In this document: positions 1-6,536 of the stretch, in pieces
Layout: the number at the start of each line of letters is the position of its first letter
Numbering within the stretch: the stretch's first letter is position 1
Assembly: GCA_910586225.1 (NCBI GenBank)
Contig: CAJUIL010000017.1
Coordinates: 39,129-74,335, forward strand
Direction of reading: 5' to 3'
From: an uncultured Eubacterium sp.
GTDB taxonomy: Bacteria; Bacillota; Clostridia; Lachnospirales; Lachnospiraceae
Length of the DNA stretch: 35,207 nucleotides
Made by a program: the position numbers and the translations under genes
The notes under the pieces: model-generated
What the model saw: only the letters and a program-made list of their open reading frames with translations
What the model was told of the DNA's origin: nothing
The model's database searches: none

Positions 1-98
1 AAAGTATTCAGGAATAACTTAAAGTATTTAGGAATACTCAAAGTATTCAGGAATACTCAAAGTACTGAGGAATAATTCAAAATATTAAGAAATAACTC
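1..98. repeat. Tandem array of five degenerate 19-20 bp palindromic units
   Basis: Five head-to-tail units begin at 1, 21, 40, 59 and 79. Units 2 and 3 (AAAGTATTYAGGAATACTC) differ at one base and the others are more diverged. The core AGTATTC-AG-GAATACT is a perfect 7-bp inverted repeat around two bases in unit 3 and imperfect elsewhere. A period near two helical turns puts all units on the same face of the DNA, as expected for cooperative protein binding. The array lies directly upstream of the gene at 159 and may continue beyond the left edge. A binding role is inferred; the repeat itself is visible. Confidence 0.8.
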
Positions 99-106
99 AA
101 AATAAG

Positions 107-133
107 GATCAGAAAAAAGTACGATCAGAAAAA
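107..133. repeat. Two copies of GATCAGAAAAA, 16 bp apart
   Basis: GATCAGAAAAA occurs at 107-117 and 123-133, between the palindromic array and the ribosome binding site of the gene at 159. It is an AT-rich leader repeat with no assigned role. Confidence 0.6.
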
Positions 134-158
134 GACAAGAAGGAGGAAACGGACGGAT

Positions 159-1457
159 ATGACGCGTAGGATGCTCTGCATTTTGCTTGCAGTTGTTCTG
201 CTGCTGGAACAGCCGCAGCTGACGAAGGGGCGTGGTGTCATGGAACGTTCGCTTTCTCCTTCTTTGGATTATGCTTATACTTTAAATAAATCCAATAATG
301 TAAACAGCAGCATTCCGGTTTATGACATTATCTATAACCTGAACCTTGGGAAAAACCATTACCTGAACCCGTCTGTCTATTATGAACAGCTATTGCCGCT
401 AAAGCTTATGCCGCCGCAGAGAGAAGGGTACAACTTTGCCGGATGGTATACGGACAGCAGATACAAGCATCCGGTAACAGAGATTGCAGACTGCGCGGAC
501 GGCAACCTTATTTTGTATGCCAAATGGACAAAGAAAATATCCAGCTCTATGAATATCCAGCTGTATTCGTACGGTTCTGCGAGCCTTACAAGGTCGCCGG
601 AAAAAAAGCTGGCAAATATGAGCTACCGGATCTTAGAGGATCTGGATATCCCAGGTATGCCGGATACGAGGTTTGAAGATTATATTACAAATAAATTATT
701 CTGCGTTTCTCAGTGCCCACAGGGGCTGTGTGTTACTGAAGAGCTGATTCTGGTAACGGCGTACAGTACAAAAAGCAGCAGCGACCAGGGGTGTTTGTAT
801 GTGTTTGACCGAAAGAGCGGGGAATATCTGCTGACGCTTTCGATGAAGGAGGGCAGCCATCTGGGCGGTATCGCGTACGACGGGGAAAGCTTGTGGATCT
901 GCCATTCCAATTATCATACGATCGAACGGCTGGATTATGCGCTCGTAAGGGAGCTGGCCGGACATCAGCCGGGACGGACGGTGGAGCTTACGCAGGAGCA
1001 CGAGGAGTACCGGGTGTCCAATTCGCCTTCCTGTATTACTTTTTTCAGCGGAAAGCTCTGGATCGCTACACATACCCGTTTTTTTAAATCGGTAATGAAA
1101 TCTTACCGCTACCGCGACGGCGGGCTGGAGGAATGCGAGGAATTTGCGATACCAGATAAAGTGCAGGGGGTTGCCTTTGATGAAAAAGGCCATGTTTATT
1201 TAAGCACTTCCTTTGGCCGGGAAAAATCGTCTTATATCAAGCTGTATCAGTCGGCCTACGACTTAAGCAGGCAGCCGGAAAAGCCTGCACAGTGCGTGGA
1301 AATGCCGCCCTGCTCGGAGGAGCTTGCGATTGCAGGAGACGAGCTGCTTGTGCTGTTCGAATCCGGCGCGCAAAAATATATGGAAGGCACGGACGGCAAA
1401 GGCAAATCGCTTGCGCCGCTGGATCATATGGTAGCAATCACACTGGACTCTTTTTAA
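159..1457 (+). CDS. Secreted protein with InlB-type B repeat and propeller-like C-terminal region
   Basis: This is a 432-residue protein starting at ATG 159, 12 bases after an AGGAGG at 141-146. Residues 4-22 form a hydrophobic signal-peptide-like segment after MTRR. Residues about 54-124 match the Listeria-Bacteroides/InlB B repeat: an extended strand, then REGYNFAGWYTD and a closing LILYAKW. From about residue 185 onward, repeated short strands (LILVTAY, LYVFDRKSG, GIAYDGESLWICHS, LWIATHT, VAFDEKGHVYLS) suggest a beta-propeller of the kind that reads out stored key-value data. No catalytic motif or LPXTG sorting signal is seen, so release or loose wall association is likelier than anchoring. 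It ends 4 bases inside the convergent AraC-type gene. The function is not known; the InlB repeat is confident and the propeller is inferred. Confidence 0.75.
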   Translation: MTRRMLCILLAVVLLLEQPQLTKGRGVMERSLSPSLDYAYTLNKSNNVNSSIPVYDIIYNLNLGKNHYLNPSVYYEQLLPLKLMPPQREGYNFAGWYTDSRYKHPVTEIADCADGNLILYAKWTKKISSSMNIQLYSYGSASLTRSPEKKLANMSYRILEDLDIPGMPDTRFEDYITNKLFCVSQCPQGLCVTEELILVTAYSTKSSSDQGCLYVFDRKSGEYLLTLSMKEGSHLGGIAYDGESLWICHSNYHTIERLDYALVRELAGHQPGRTVELTQEHEEYRVSNSPSCITFFSGKLWIATHTRFFKSVMKSYRYRDGGLEECEEFAIPDKVQGVAFDEKGHVYLSTSFGREKSSYIKLYQSAYDLSRQPEKPAQCVEMPPCSEELAIAGDELLVLFESGAQKYMEGTDGKGKSLAPLDHMVAITLDSF

Positions 1458-2368
1458 GGGACTTTGCGGCTGCGGTTTTTATATTCGCGCGGTGTACAGC
1501 CATAGGTGCTTGTAAAAAATTTGGAATAATAGCTTAAGTGATGAAAGCCGCAGGCAAGCGCGGTTTCGGTAATGCTTTTATCTGTCGTATCCAGCAGGCG
1601 GCAGCTGATCTTCAAACGGCAGGTATTCAAAAAATCAACCGGCGATTGCTGCAGATAGTGTTTAAAGATGCGGCAGCATTTGCTCCGGCTGACATTCCCC
1701 GCGGCAGCAATCTCGTCTAACGTTATCTTTTCTGCATAATGCGTATAGATATACGATACCATATCTTTTTGAATTTTCAGGTCGCCCTTTAGCTCCTGTC
1801 CGTCCGAGCCTGGCACCAGCACTTTTTCCTGCCATAGCCTGCTCCATAAAGCCTGTATCAGGGCAGCGGCTTCCAGCTCATATCCATCAGCCGCACATTC
1901 CTTTAGCTGTGCAACACGCGTCAGTATTTTTGACGCCTCCTGCCAAGGCCTCTGGCAAGGGGAGAGGTGCACATATTCCAAAGAGCTGTTGTTTAATACC
2001 GGCGTGACATATTTTTGTGTCAGTGCTTCATTCGCGCAAAACAATGCCGGATGGATCAGGATACAGGTAAAATGGCAGTCCTGCTCTTTAAAGCGGTAAC
2101 CATAGTGCATCTGGCGTGCGTTTACCATTAGGATATCGTTTTCACGTAAAAGCAGCCGGGACCCGTTTACATAATAATACATCGTTCCTTTTAAAATAAA
2201 GATCCATTCCAGATCCTCGTGCCAGTGGCAGGGCGCGCTGTAGTCCGCATAGGCGGAAAGCTGTGTCGTGCGGATATACAAAGGAACGGTCTCTTGTTCA
2301 TAAGGAACAATGTCTGAAAAGTCCTGCATCAGATTGACGGTTATGCTGCCGTTTTCGACATTTCCCAC
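1454..2368 (-). CDS. AraC-family transcriptional regulator with N-terminal cupin
   Basis: This 304-residue protein starts at GTG (2366-2368), with AGGAGG at 2380-2385 read on the minus strand. The N-terminal half is a cupin-like ligand domain: CHWHEDLEW, a glycine turn in FILKGTMYYYVNGSR, and ENDILMVNARQMHYG. The last 100 residues contain two helix-turn-helix motifs typical of AraC/XylS proteins, the first around ITLDEIAAAGNVSRSKCCRIFKH and the second around SITETALACGFHHLSYYSKFF, followed by the family signature FTSTYGCTPREYK. The gene is divergent from the sugar O-acetyltransferase at 2550 across 181 bases, so that gene and itself are the natural targets. The family is certain; the ligand (probably a sugar or glycoside) is inferred only. 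Confidence 0.93.
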   Translation of the reverse strand: MGNVENGSITVNLMQDFSDIVPYEQETVPLYIRTTQLSAYADYSAPCHWHEDLEWIFILKGTMYYYVNGSRLLLRENDILMVNARQMHYGYRFKEQDCHFTCILIHPALFCANEALTQKYVTPVLNNSSLEYVHLSPCQRPWQEASKILTRVAQLKECAADGYELEAAALIQALWSRLWQEKVLVPGSDGQELKGDLKIQKDMVSYIYTHYAEKITLDEIAAAGNVSRSKCCRIFKHYLQQSPVDFLNTCRLKISCRLLDTTDKSITETALACGFHHLSYYSKFFTSTYGCTPREYKNRSRKVP

Positions 2369-2549
2369 GATGTTATAATCCTCCTGTCTCGATCGTTTTT
2401 TTATTTTTTAATGTTCGTTGTAGTTGATACGAATGTGATAATGATCCGGGCCGATTTTGTTAGCATCTGGATATTATTGCTATTATAATGATAGCATAGG
2501 GCGAAAAGCCAAGGCAACACAATTTTACTATTTATGCAGGAGGATCATT
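2369..2549. promoter_or_regulatory. Divergent intergenic region between the AraC regulator and the acetyltransferase
   Basis: The region is AT-rich. On the + strand a TATAAT lies at 2484-2489 with no good -35 at 16-18 bp; the nearest is TTGTTA at 2457-2462, 21 bp away. A good -10 with a poor -35 is what an activator-dependent promoter often shows and fits control by the divergent AraC protein. AGGAGG at 2538-2543 sits 6 bases before ATG 2550. I did not find a convincing operator repeat. Confidence 0.45.
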
Positions 2550-3176
2550 ATGACGAATCAGGAACGCAGAGACGCGCAAATGGCGTATATCTCAGACGAC
2601 AGCATTATGCAGGAACAGCAGGTATGCAGAAAAAAGCTGCAAAAGCTGAATTTTATGGACCGTTCGGATTTTGAAGGAATCGCAGAAGCAGTCAAGGATC
2701 TGCTTGGCGTGTCTGAAGGGGCTTTTATCAATCCGCCGTTTTATTGTGATTATGGGACACATATCGAAGTCGGAAAAAATTTTTTCGCGAATTATAACTG
2801 TACGATCTTGGACGTAGCAAAGGTGAAGATTGGGGATTATTGCCAGATGGCGCCGAATGTGGCCGTTTATACGGCAGGGCATCCGATCCACCCGTACAGC
2901 CGCGATTCTATGTATGAGTACGGCAAAGAAGTGACCATTGGCGATCATGTGTGGATCGGCGGCAATACCGTGATCTGTCCAGGCGTCCATATCGGGGATA
3001 ATGTCGTTATCGGCGCAGGCAGCGTTGTTACTAGGGATTTGCCGGATTGGACAGTTGCAGCCGGAAATCCGTGCAGGGTGATCCGAAAGATCACAGACCA
3101 GGACAAACGGCTGTTGTTCCGGGATGAGGAAATTGATGAAGAAGCATGGGCAGATATTGAAAGGAGAAGCAAATGA
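2550..3176 (+). CDS. Sugar O-acetyltransferase (maltose/galactoside acetyltransferase family)
   Basis: This 208-residue enzyme is of the Maa/LacA type. It transfers acetyl from acetyl-CoA to a sugar hydroxyl in the cytoplasm. The N-terminal helical cap (about 1-55, RRDAQMAYISDD) precedes a left-handed beta helix of hexapeptide repeats: FINPPFYCDYGTHIEVGKN, ILDVAKVKIGD, VTIGDHVWIGGNTVICPGV and IGAGSVVTRDLP. The catalytic histidine is in AGHPIHP. An in-frame reading from 2457 exists, but ATG 2550 has AGGAGG at the right distance and the usual family start, so I chose it. The length matches the family (about 185-215). The stop overlaps a small ATG at 3173, which suggests a formerly coupled second gene. 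The substrate cannot be read from sequence. Confidence 0.93.
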   Translation: MTNQERRDAQMAYISDDSIMQEQQVCRKKLQKLNFMDRSDFEGIAEAVKDLLGVSEGAFINPPFYCDYGTHIEVGKNFFANYNCTILDVAKVKIGDYCQMAPNVAVYTAGHPIHPYSRDSMYEYGKEVTIGDHVWIGGNTVICPGVHIGDNVVIGAGSVVTRDLPDWTVAAGNPCRVIRKITDQDKRLLFRDEEIDEEAWADIERRSK

Positions 3177-3265
3177 AAACATTAAAAATTGTCCGGATAA
3201 GAAGCTGCAGATGTGGATCAGAGCTGGCATGGAAGAGGACTGCAACAGTTAGAAACGCTTTGTGA
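3173..3265 (+). pseudogene. Small ORF, probable remnant of a gene coupled to the acetyltransferase
   Basis: The ATG at 3173-3175 overlaps the upstream TGA (ATGA) and has AAGGAG at 3161-3166, 6 bases away. That is a textbook coupled start. It reads only 30 residues (MKTLKIVRIRSCRCGSELAW onward) before TGA at 3263-3265, and the end runs into a repeated intergenic motif at 3256. A strong start with no recognisable product suggests truncation, but a genuine 30-residue peptide cannot be excluded. Confidence 0.4.
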
Positions 3266-3283
3266 TGGGATTTTTTTTGTTCT
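3256..3283 (+). repeat. Dispersed intergenic motif, copy A
   Basis: The sequence reads CGCTTTGTGATGGGATTT followed by a T run and GTTCT. It shares the core GCTTYGYGATGGGATTTTT with copies at 15747-15772 (minus orientation) and 24228-24254. It lies between the acetyltransferase remnant and the promoter at 3306. Confidence 0.65.
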
Positions 3284-3305
3284 GAATAAATGATGGTCAG
3301 AGTAC

Positions 3306-3334
3306 TTTACACACTCCCCCTGATTTAGTATAAT
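3306..3334 (+). promoter_or_regulatory. Sigma-A type promoter of the neuB-like gene
   Basis: TTTACA (3306-3311), a 17-base spacer and TATAAT (3329-3334). Transcription would begin near 3341, giving a leader of about 120 bases before ATG 3462. Confidence 0.8.
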
Positions 3335-3342
3335 AAGAAAAA

Positions 3343-3454
3343 AACGTTCTGCCGTGCATCGAGGGGTTACCATTGGGCCGAACGATCCGTCATAATCCTG
3401 ACAGCAGTAACCGTCCAGGGAAGGGCTGTTACTGGCAGCGTTCCGAAGGAGGAG
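3343..3454 (+). promoter_or_regulatory. Structured 5' leader with alternative helices, possible cis-regulatory RNA
   Basis: A closing helix pairs AACG (3343-3346) and CTGCC (3349-3353) with GGCAG (3434-3438) and CGTT (3439-3442), leaving a two-base bulge and ending just before the ribosome binding site AGGAGGAG (3447-3454). Inside it GGTTAC (3365-3370) can pair with GTAACC (3407-3412). The same 3405-3411 segment (CAGTAAC) can instead pair with GTTACTG (3428-3434), which excludes the first fold and part of the closing helix. Competing helices next to a ribosome binding site resemble a riboswitch or protein-bound leader. I recognise no named class. Confidence 0.5.
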
Positions 3455-3461
3455 ATTAGTA

Positions 3462-4283
3462 ATGAGAACATTTATCACAGCAGAAATAGGTATCAATCAT
3501 AACGGGGATACGGAGCTTGCCAAAAAGCTGATCAGTACAGCGGTTATGGCCGGGTGCGACGCAGTAAAATTCCGCAAACGGACAGTAGAGGAGTCCTACA
3601 CACAGGCGTATCTGGATGAGCTGGAGGATTCGCCATGGGGACATACCAGACGTGCAAGGGCAATGGGACTGGAATTTGGCAAGGAGCAATTTGACGAGAT
3701 CGACGCATTCTGCAAGGAAAAATCGATCGCATGGTATTCCTCAGCGTATGATGTAGCATCGCAGCTCTTTTTACAGCAGTATGATCTAAAATATAATAAG
3801 ATCGCATCGATCATGCTCACAAACGAGCCTTTGCTGGAAACTGTGGCAAAAGAAGGCCGTTATACGTTTATAGCTACAGGCATGAGTACCTTTGAGGAAA
3901 TTGATCACGCAGTCGAAATTTTCAGAAAATATGATTGTCCATTTGAGCTGATGCATTGCATTAGTACGTATCCGATGGTGAGCATGGACGCCAATCTCAG
4001 AATGATCACAACACTTCAAAACCGTTATAACTGCAAGGTCGGCTATAGCGGGCATGAAATCGGTACTTTGGTAAGCACCTGTGCGGTTGCGCTTGGGGCG
4101 ACCTCCGTAGAACGCCATATTACGCTGAACAAGACGATGTATGGAGCGGAGCAGAAGGCATCGGTAGACCCGGTGGAACTTTGGAAGCTGGTAAAGGATA
4201 TCCGGGATACAGAGCTGATCCTGGGAGATGGCGAGAAGGTGTTTTCCGCTGCGGAACTGGCGCTGCGGAAGCAGTACAGATAA
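3462..4283 (+). CDS. NeuB-family (sialic acid synthase-like) protein lacking the SAF domain
   Basis: This 273-residue protein starts at ATG 3462, 7 bases after AGGAGGAG. It is a TIM barrel of the NeuB type, a family that condenses phosphoenolpyruvate with an N-acetylated hexosamine in the cytoplasm. Visible family marks are AEIGINHNG, AGCDAVKFRK, ATGMSTFEEID, MHCISTYP, VGYSGHE, VALGATSVERHIT and the closing DGEKVF. Bona fide NeuB is about 340 residues with a C-terminal antifreeze-like SAF domain that lines the active site of the partner subunit. Here the protein stops exactly where SAF would begin. No neuA, neuC or glycosyltransferase lies nearby, so a sialic acid role is not supported. It may make another nonulosonate or act on another acceptor. 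Confidence 0.85.
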   Translation: MRTFITAEIGINHNGDTELAKKLISTAVMAGCDAVKFRKRTVEESYTQAYLDELEDSPWGHTRRARAMGLEFGKEQFDEIDAFCKEKSIAWYSSAYDVASQLFLQQYDLKYNKIASIMLTNEPLLETVAKEGRYTFIATGMSTFEEIDHAVEIFRKYDCPFELMHCISTYPMVSMDANLRMITTLQNRYNCKVGYSGHEIGTLVSTCAVALGATSVERHITLNKTMYGAEQKASVDPVELWKLVKDIRDTELILGDGEKVFSAAELALRKQYR

Positions 4284-4315
4284 ACGGCCGCGATTGCCTT
4301 GCATCAGGCTGCCAG

Positions 4316-4359
4316 CCGGATAAGAGCGTTTGCATCACTGTGCGGACGCTCTTATCTGG
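4316..4359 (+). other. Long intergenic hairpin without U-tract
   Basis: GATAAGAGCGT (4319-4329) pairs perfectly with ACGCTCTTATC (4346-4356) and extends by CCG/TGG with one G-U pair, giving 14 bp around a 16-base loop. No run of T follows, so it is not a standard terminator. A role in mRNA end protection or processing between the neuB-like gene and the deaminase gene is possible. Confidence 0.7.
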
Positions 4360-4416
4360 CGTGCGCACGGCAAAATAAATAACATTCCTTGGTCTTATAC
4401 AGAAAGGAGGCTCGCT

Positions 4417-4905
4417 TTGTCAAGGCGTGATAAAATAAATTATTATCTGGATCTGGCGGACGTTGTTTCGAAACGGTGTACCTGCCTGCGCAGGCATTAC
4501 GGCGCAGTTATTGTCAAAAATGACGAGGTGATCGCGACAGGCTATGTCGGTGCGCCGCGGGGCAGGAAAAACTGCACAGATCTTGGCTATTGTGTACGCA
4601 GGCAGTTAAATATCCCAAGAGGAGAGCGCTATGAGCTTTGCCGCAGCGTCCACGCGGAAGCAAACGCGATCATCAGCGCGGAGCGTGAAAAAATGATCGG
4701 CGCTACTATGTATTTGTCCGGACGTGAGGCGGATACGGGAGAATATATAAAAAACTCAAACAGCTGCTCGATGTGTAAGCGGCTGATCATCAATGCCGGT
4801 ATCCAAAATGTATTTGTCCGGGATACGTTTGATACGTACCGCGAGATTTTAGTTCGCGACTGGATCGAGGAAGATGAATCGTTAGACGGGACATTTGGTT
4901 ATTAA
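4417..4905 (+). CDS. Deoxycytidylate (dCMP) deaminase, ComEB type
   Basis: This 162-residue enzyme would convert dCMP to dUMP, feeding dTMP synthesis. The start is TTG 4417, chosen because AAAGGAGG (4403-4410) lies 6 bases upstream; the longer reading from 4330 crosses the intergenic hairpin and has no ribosome binding site. The zinc site is H79-A-E81 and C117-x-x-C120 (SCSMC), and the nucleotide-binding loop precedes it (GAVIVKNDEVIATGYVGAP). Residues 1-40 resemble the ComEB/dCMP deaminase N-terminus. The motif is CSMC preceded by serine rather than the usual proline. It probably heads the long + strand run continuing with yqfC, 60 bases downstream. Confidence 0.92.
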   Translation: MSRRDKINYYLDLADVVSKRCTCLRRHYGAVIVKNDEVIATGYVGAPRGRKNCTDLGYCVRRQLNIPRGERYELCRSVHAEANAIISAEREKMIGATMYLSGREADTGEYIKNSNSCSMCKRLIINAGIQNVFVRDTFDTYREILVRDWIEEDESLDGTFGY

Positions 4906-4965
4906 AAAAGATGCCCCTGCATATATATAGTATCAATATTACAAGGGAAGCCTTCGGAGCTGTTT

Positions 4966-5253
4966 ATGCGAAAACGGGGTATTTTTTCCGGCGAGCTTAA
5001 GGAAAGCGTTGTAAGGGCGTTTGACCTTCCGCCGGATCTTGCTTATGGAAGCGTATTGCTGTCAGTAACAGGGCAGAATGAGCTGCTGATCGAAAATTAC
5101 CGGGGTATTTTGGAATATAAAGACGAGCATATCCGGGTTCAGGCAAAGGACTGCCGGATACTTGTGGTTGGAAAACGGCTCAGAATTGAATATTACACCA
5201 ATGAAGAAATGAAGATCCAAGGTCTGATCGAGCAGATTATTTATGAAAACTGA
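4966..5253 (+). CDS. yqfC: Sporulation protein YqfC
   Basis: This 95-residue protein matches the short YqfC/YabP-like fold: a basic N-terminus, then FDLPPDLAYGSVLLSVTGQNELLIENYRGI and LEY, a region shared by YqfC and YabP. In Bacillus subtilis yqfC is expressed in the mother cell under sigma-E and sits directly before yqfD, as here (8-base gap). The start is ATG 4966 with a modest GGAG upstream. Its biochemical function is not established in any organism I know. The assignment rests on sequence plus the yqfC-yqfD-phoH order. Confidence 0.9.
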   Translation: MRKRGIFSGELKESVVRAFDLPPDLAYGSVLLSVTGQNELLIENYRGILEYKDEHIRVQAKDCRILVVGKRLRIEYYTNEEMKIQGLIEQIIYEN

Positions 5254-5261
5254 GGTGTAAA

Positions 5262-6536
5262 ATGCTGTTGCGTCTGATGAAATATTTTCGCGGTTATGTG
5301 GAGGTGGCGTTGTGGGGCTACGCGCCAGAACGGTTTTTCAATCTTTGCAGCAACCATGATATCCTGATCTGGGATCTGCGCCAGGATGGGGATGTTTATT
5401 ATTTTTATATATCGGTAGACGGCTTTCGCTGCTTAAAGCCTCTGCTGCGAAAATCCGGCACACATATCAAGATCAGTAAAAAAAGCGGCGTTCCGTTCTT
5501 TTTCTTCCGCTACCGCAGGAGGAAGATCCTGTTTTTGAGTATTTTTGTATGTATGGCGCTTTTATTTGCGTTGTCCCGCTTTATCTGGAAGATCAATATC
5601 AACGGCAACGACAGCGTTACAGACGACAGTCTGCTGCAGTTTTTGGAAGAAAAAAACAGTGCGTACGGGACTCATATTTCAGACATAGACTGCACAAAAT
5701 TAGAAGAAGAAATACGAAGCTGCTTTAAAAGCATTATCTGGACCTCGGTCAAGCGGGAAGGGACGACGCTTACGATCGACGTTCAGGAAAATCTTGTTGT
5801 GTCATCGCAGCCTTTGGGCACACAGCTGCCGGAGGAATTAAAAGAGCAGGAGCAGCAGGGCTACGACCTGCTGGCGCTGCACGACGGGACGATCGAAAGC
5901 ATCTATGTGCGCAAGGGTACGCCGCTTGTAGCACAGGGGGATGCCGTCAAAAAAGGGGATGTGCTCGTCTCCGGCGCGCTGCCGATCTATGACGACAGCG
6001 GAACGCTGACCGATTACCAATACTGTACAGCCGATGCGGATATCCAGCTGAAAACAACGTATACCTATCAGGACCGCTTTGCCAAAAAGCATAAGGAGCG
6101 GGTTTACAGCGGGCAGACAGAGCATCGCTACGGCGTAAGCTTTGGGGATTCTTATTTTCAGATACCATGGAAAAAACCCGGCTTTACGCAGTATACGCTG
6201 TTGGATACAAGAACGCAGATACGGCTGTGCGATTCCTTTTACCTGCCGGTTTCACTCGTCAGGCGTACGTATGAGGAATACGAGGAAACGCAGAAAATCT
6301 ATACCCAAAAAGAAGCCAAGGCGCAGGCTGCGGCAAATTTAACCGAATTTTTAGAAAATTTGGCACAAAAAGGTGTTCTCATTTTGGAAAAACGTGTTAT
6401 GATAAGTACGGATAAAAATAAATATACCGTATCCGGAACGATCACGGTGCTTGAAAATACATTTCAATATGCTGCGAACGGACAGCGGGCGACGGATACG
6501 GGAGACGAAGGGAATGTGGAAAATGAGTCTGAATGA
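5262..6536 (+). CDS. yqfD: Sporulation membrane protein YqfD
   Basis: This 424-residue protein of the YqfD family is sporulation-associated with unknown biochemistry. The N-terminal cytoplasmic part (about 1-85, FRGYVEVALWGYAPERFFNL) is followed by one membrane segment around 87-106 (ILFLSIFVCMALLFALSRFIW). A large extracytoplasmic region with POTRA-like beta-alpha structure comes next (ININGNDSVTDDSLLQFLEE, IIWTSVKREGTTLTIDVQEN). The length is close to the usual 390-430. The start is ATG 5262, behind a weak GAGGTG. Its end overlaps phoH by 14 bases, so the pair are probably translationally coupled. Confidence 0.93.
   Translation: MLLRLMKYFRGYVEVALWGYAPERFFNLCSNHDILIWDLRQDGDVYYFYISVDGFRCLKPLLRKSGTHIKISKKSGVPFFFFRYRRRKILFLSIFVCMALLFALSRFIWKININGNDSVTDDSLLQFLEEKNSAYGTHISDIDCTKLEEEIRSCFKSIIWTSVKREGTTLTIDVQENLVVSSQPLGTQLPEELKEQEQQGYDLLALHDGTIESIYVRKGTPLVAQGDAVKKGDVLVSGALPIYDDSGTLTDYQYCTADADIQLKTTYTYQDRFAKKHKERVYSGQTEHRYGVSFGDSYFQIPWKKPGFTQYTLLDTRTQIRLCDSFYLPVSLVRRTYEEYEETQKIYTQKEAKAQAAANLTEFLENLAQKGVLILEKRVMISTDKNKYTVSGTITVLENTFQYAANGQRATDTGDEGNVENESE

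Noticed and set aside
1..98. Possible CRISPR array
   Set aside because: The units are contiguous 19-20 bp palindromes without unique spacers, and there are no cas genes.
3462..4283. Sialic acid or capsule biosynthesis locus
   Set aside because: Only one NeuB-like gene without SAF domain is present; no CMP-sugar synthetase, epimerase, glycosyltransferase or transporter lies near it.
4319..4356. Intrinsic terminator after the neuB-like gene
   Set aside because: The stem is strong but no T run follows, so it is listed only as a hairpin.
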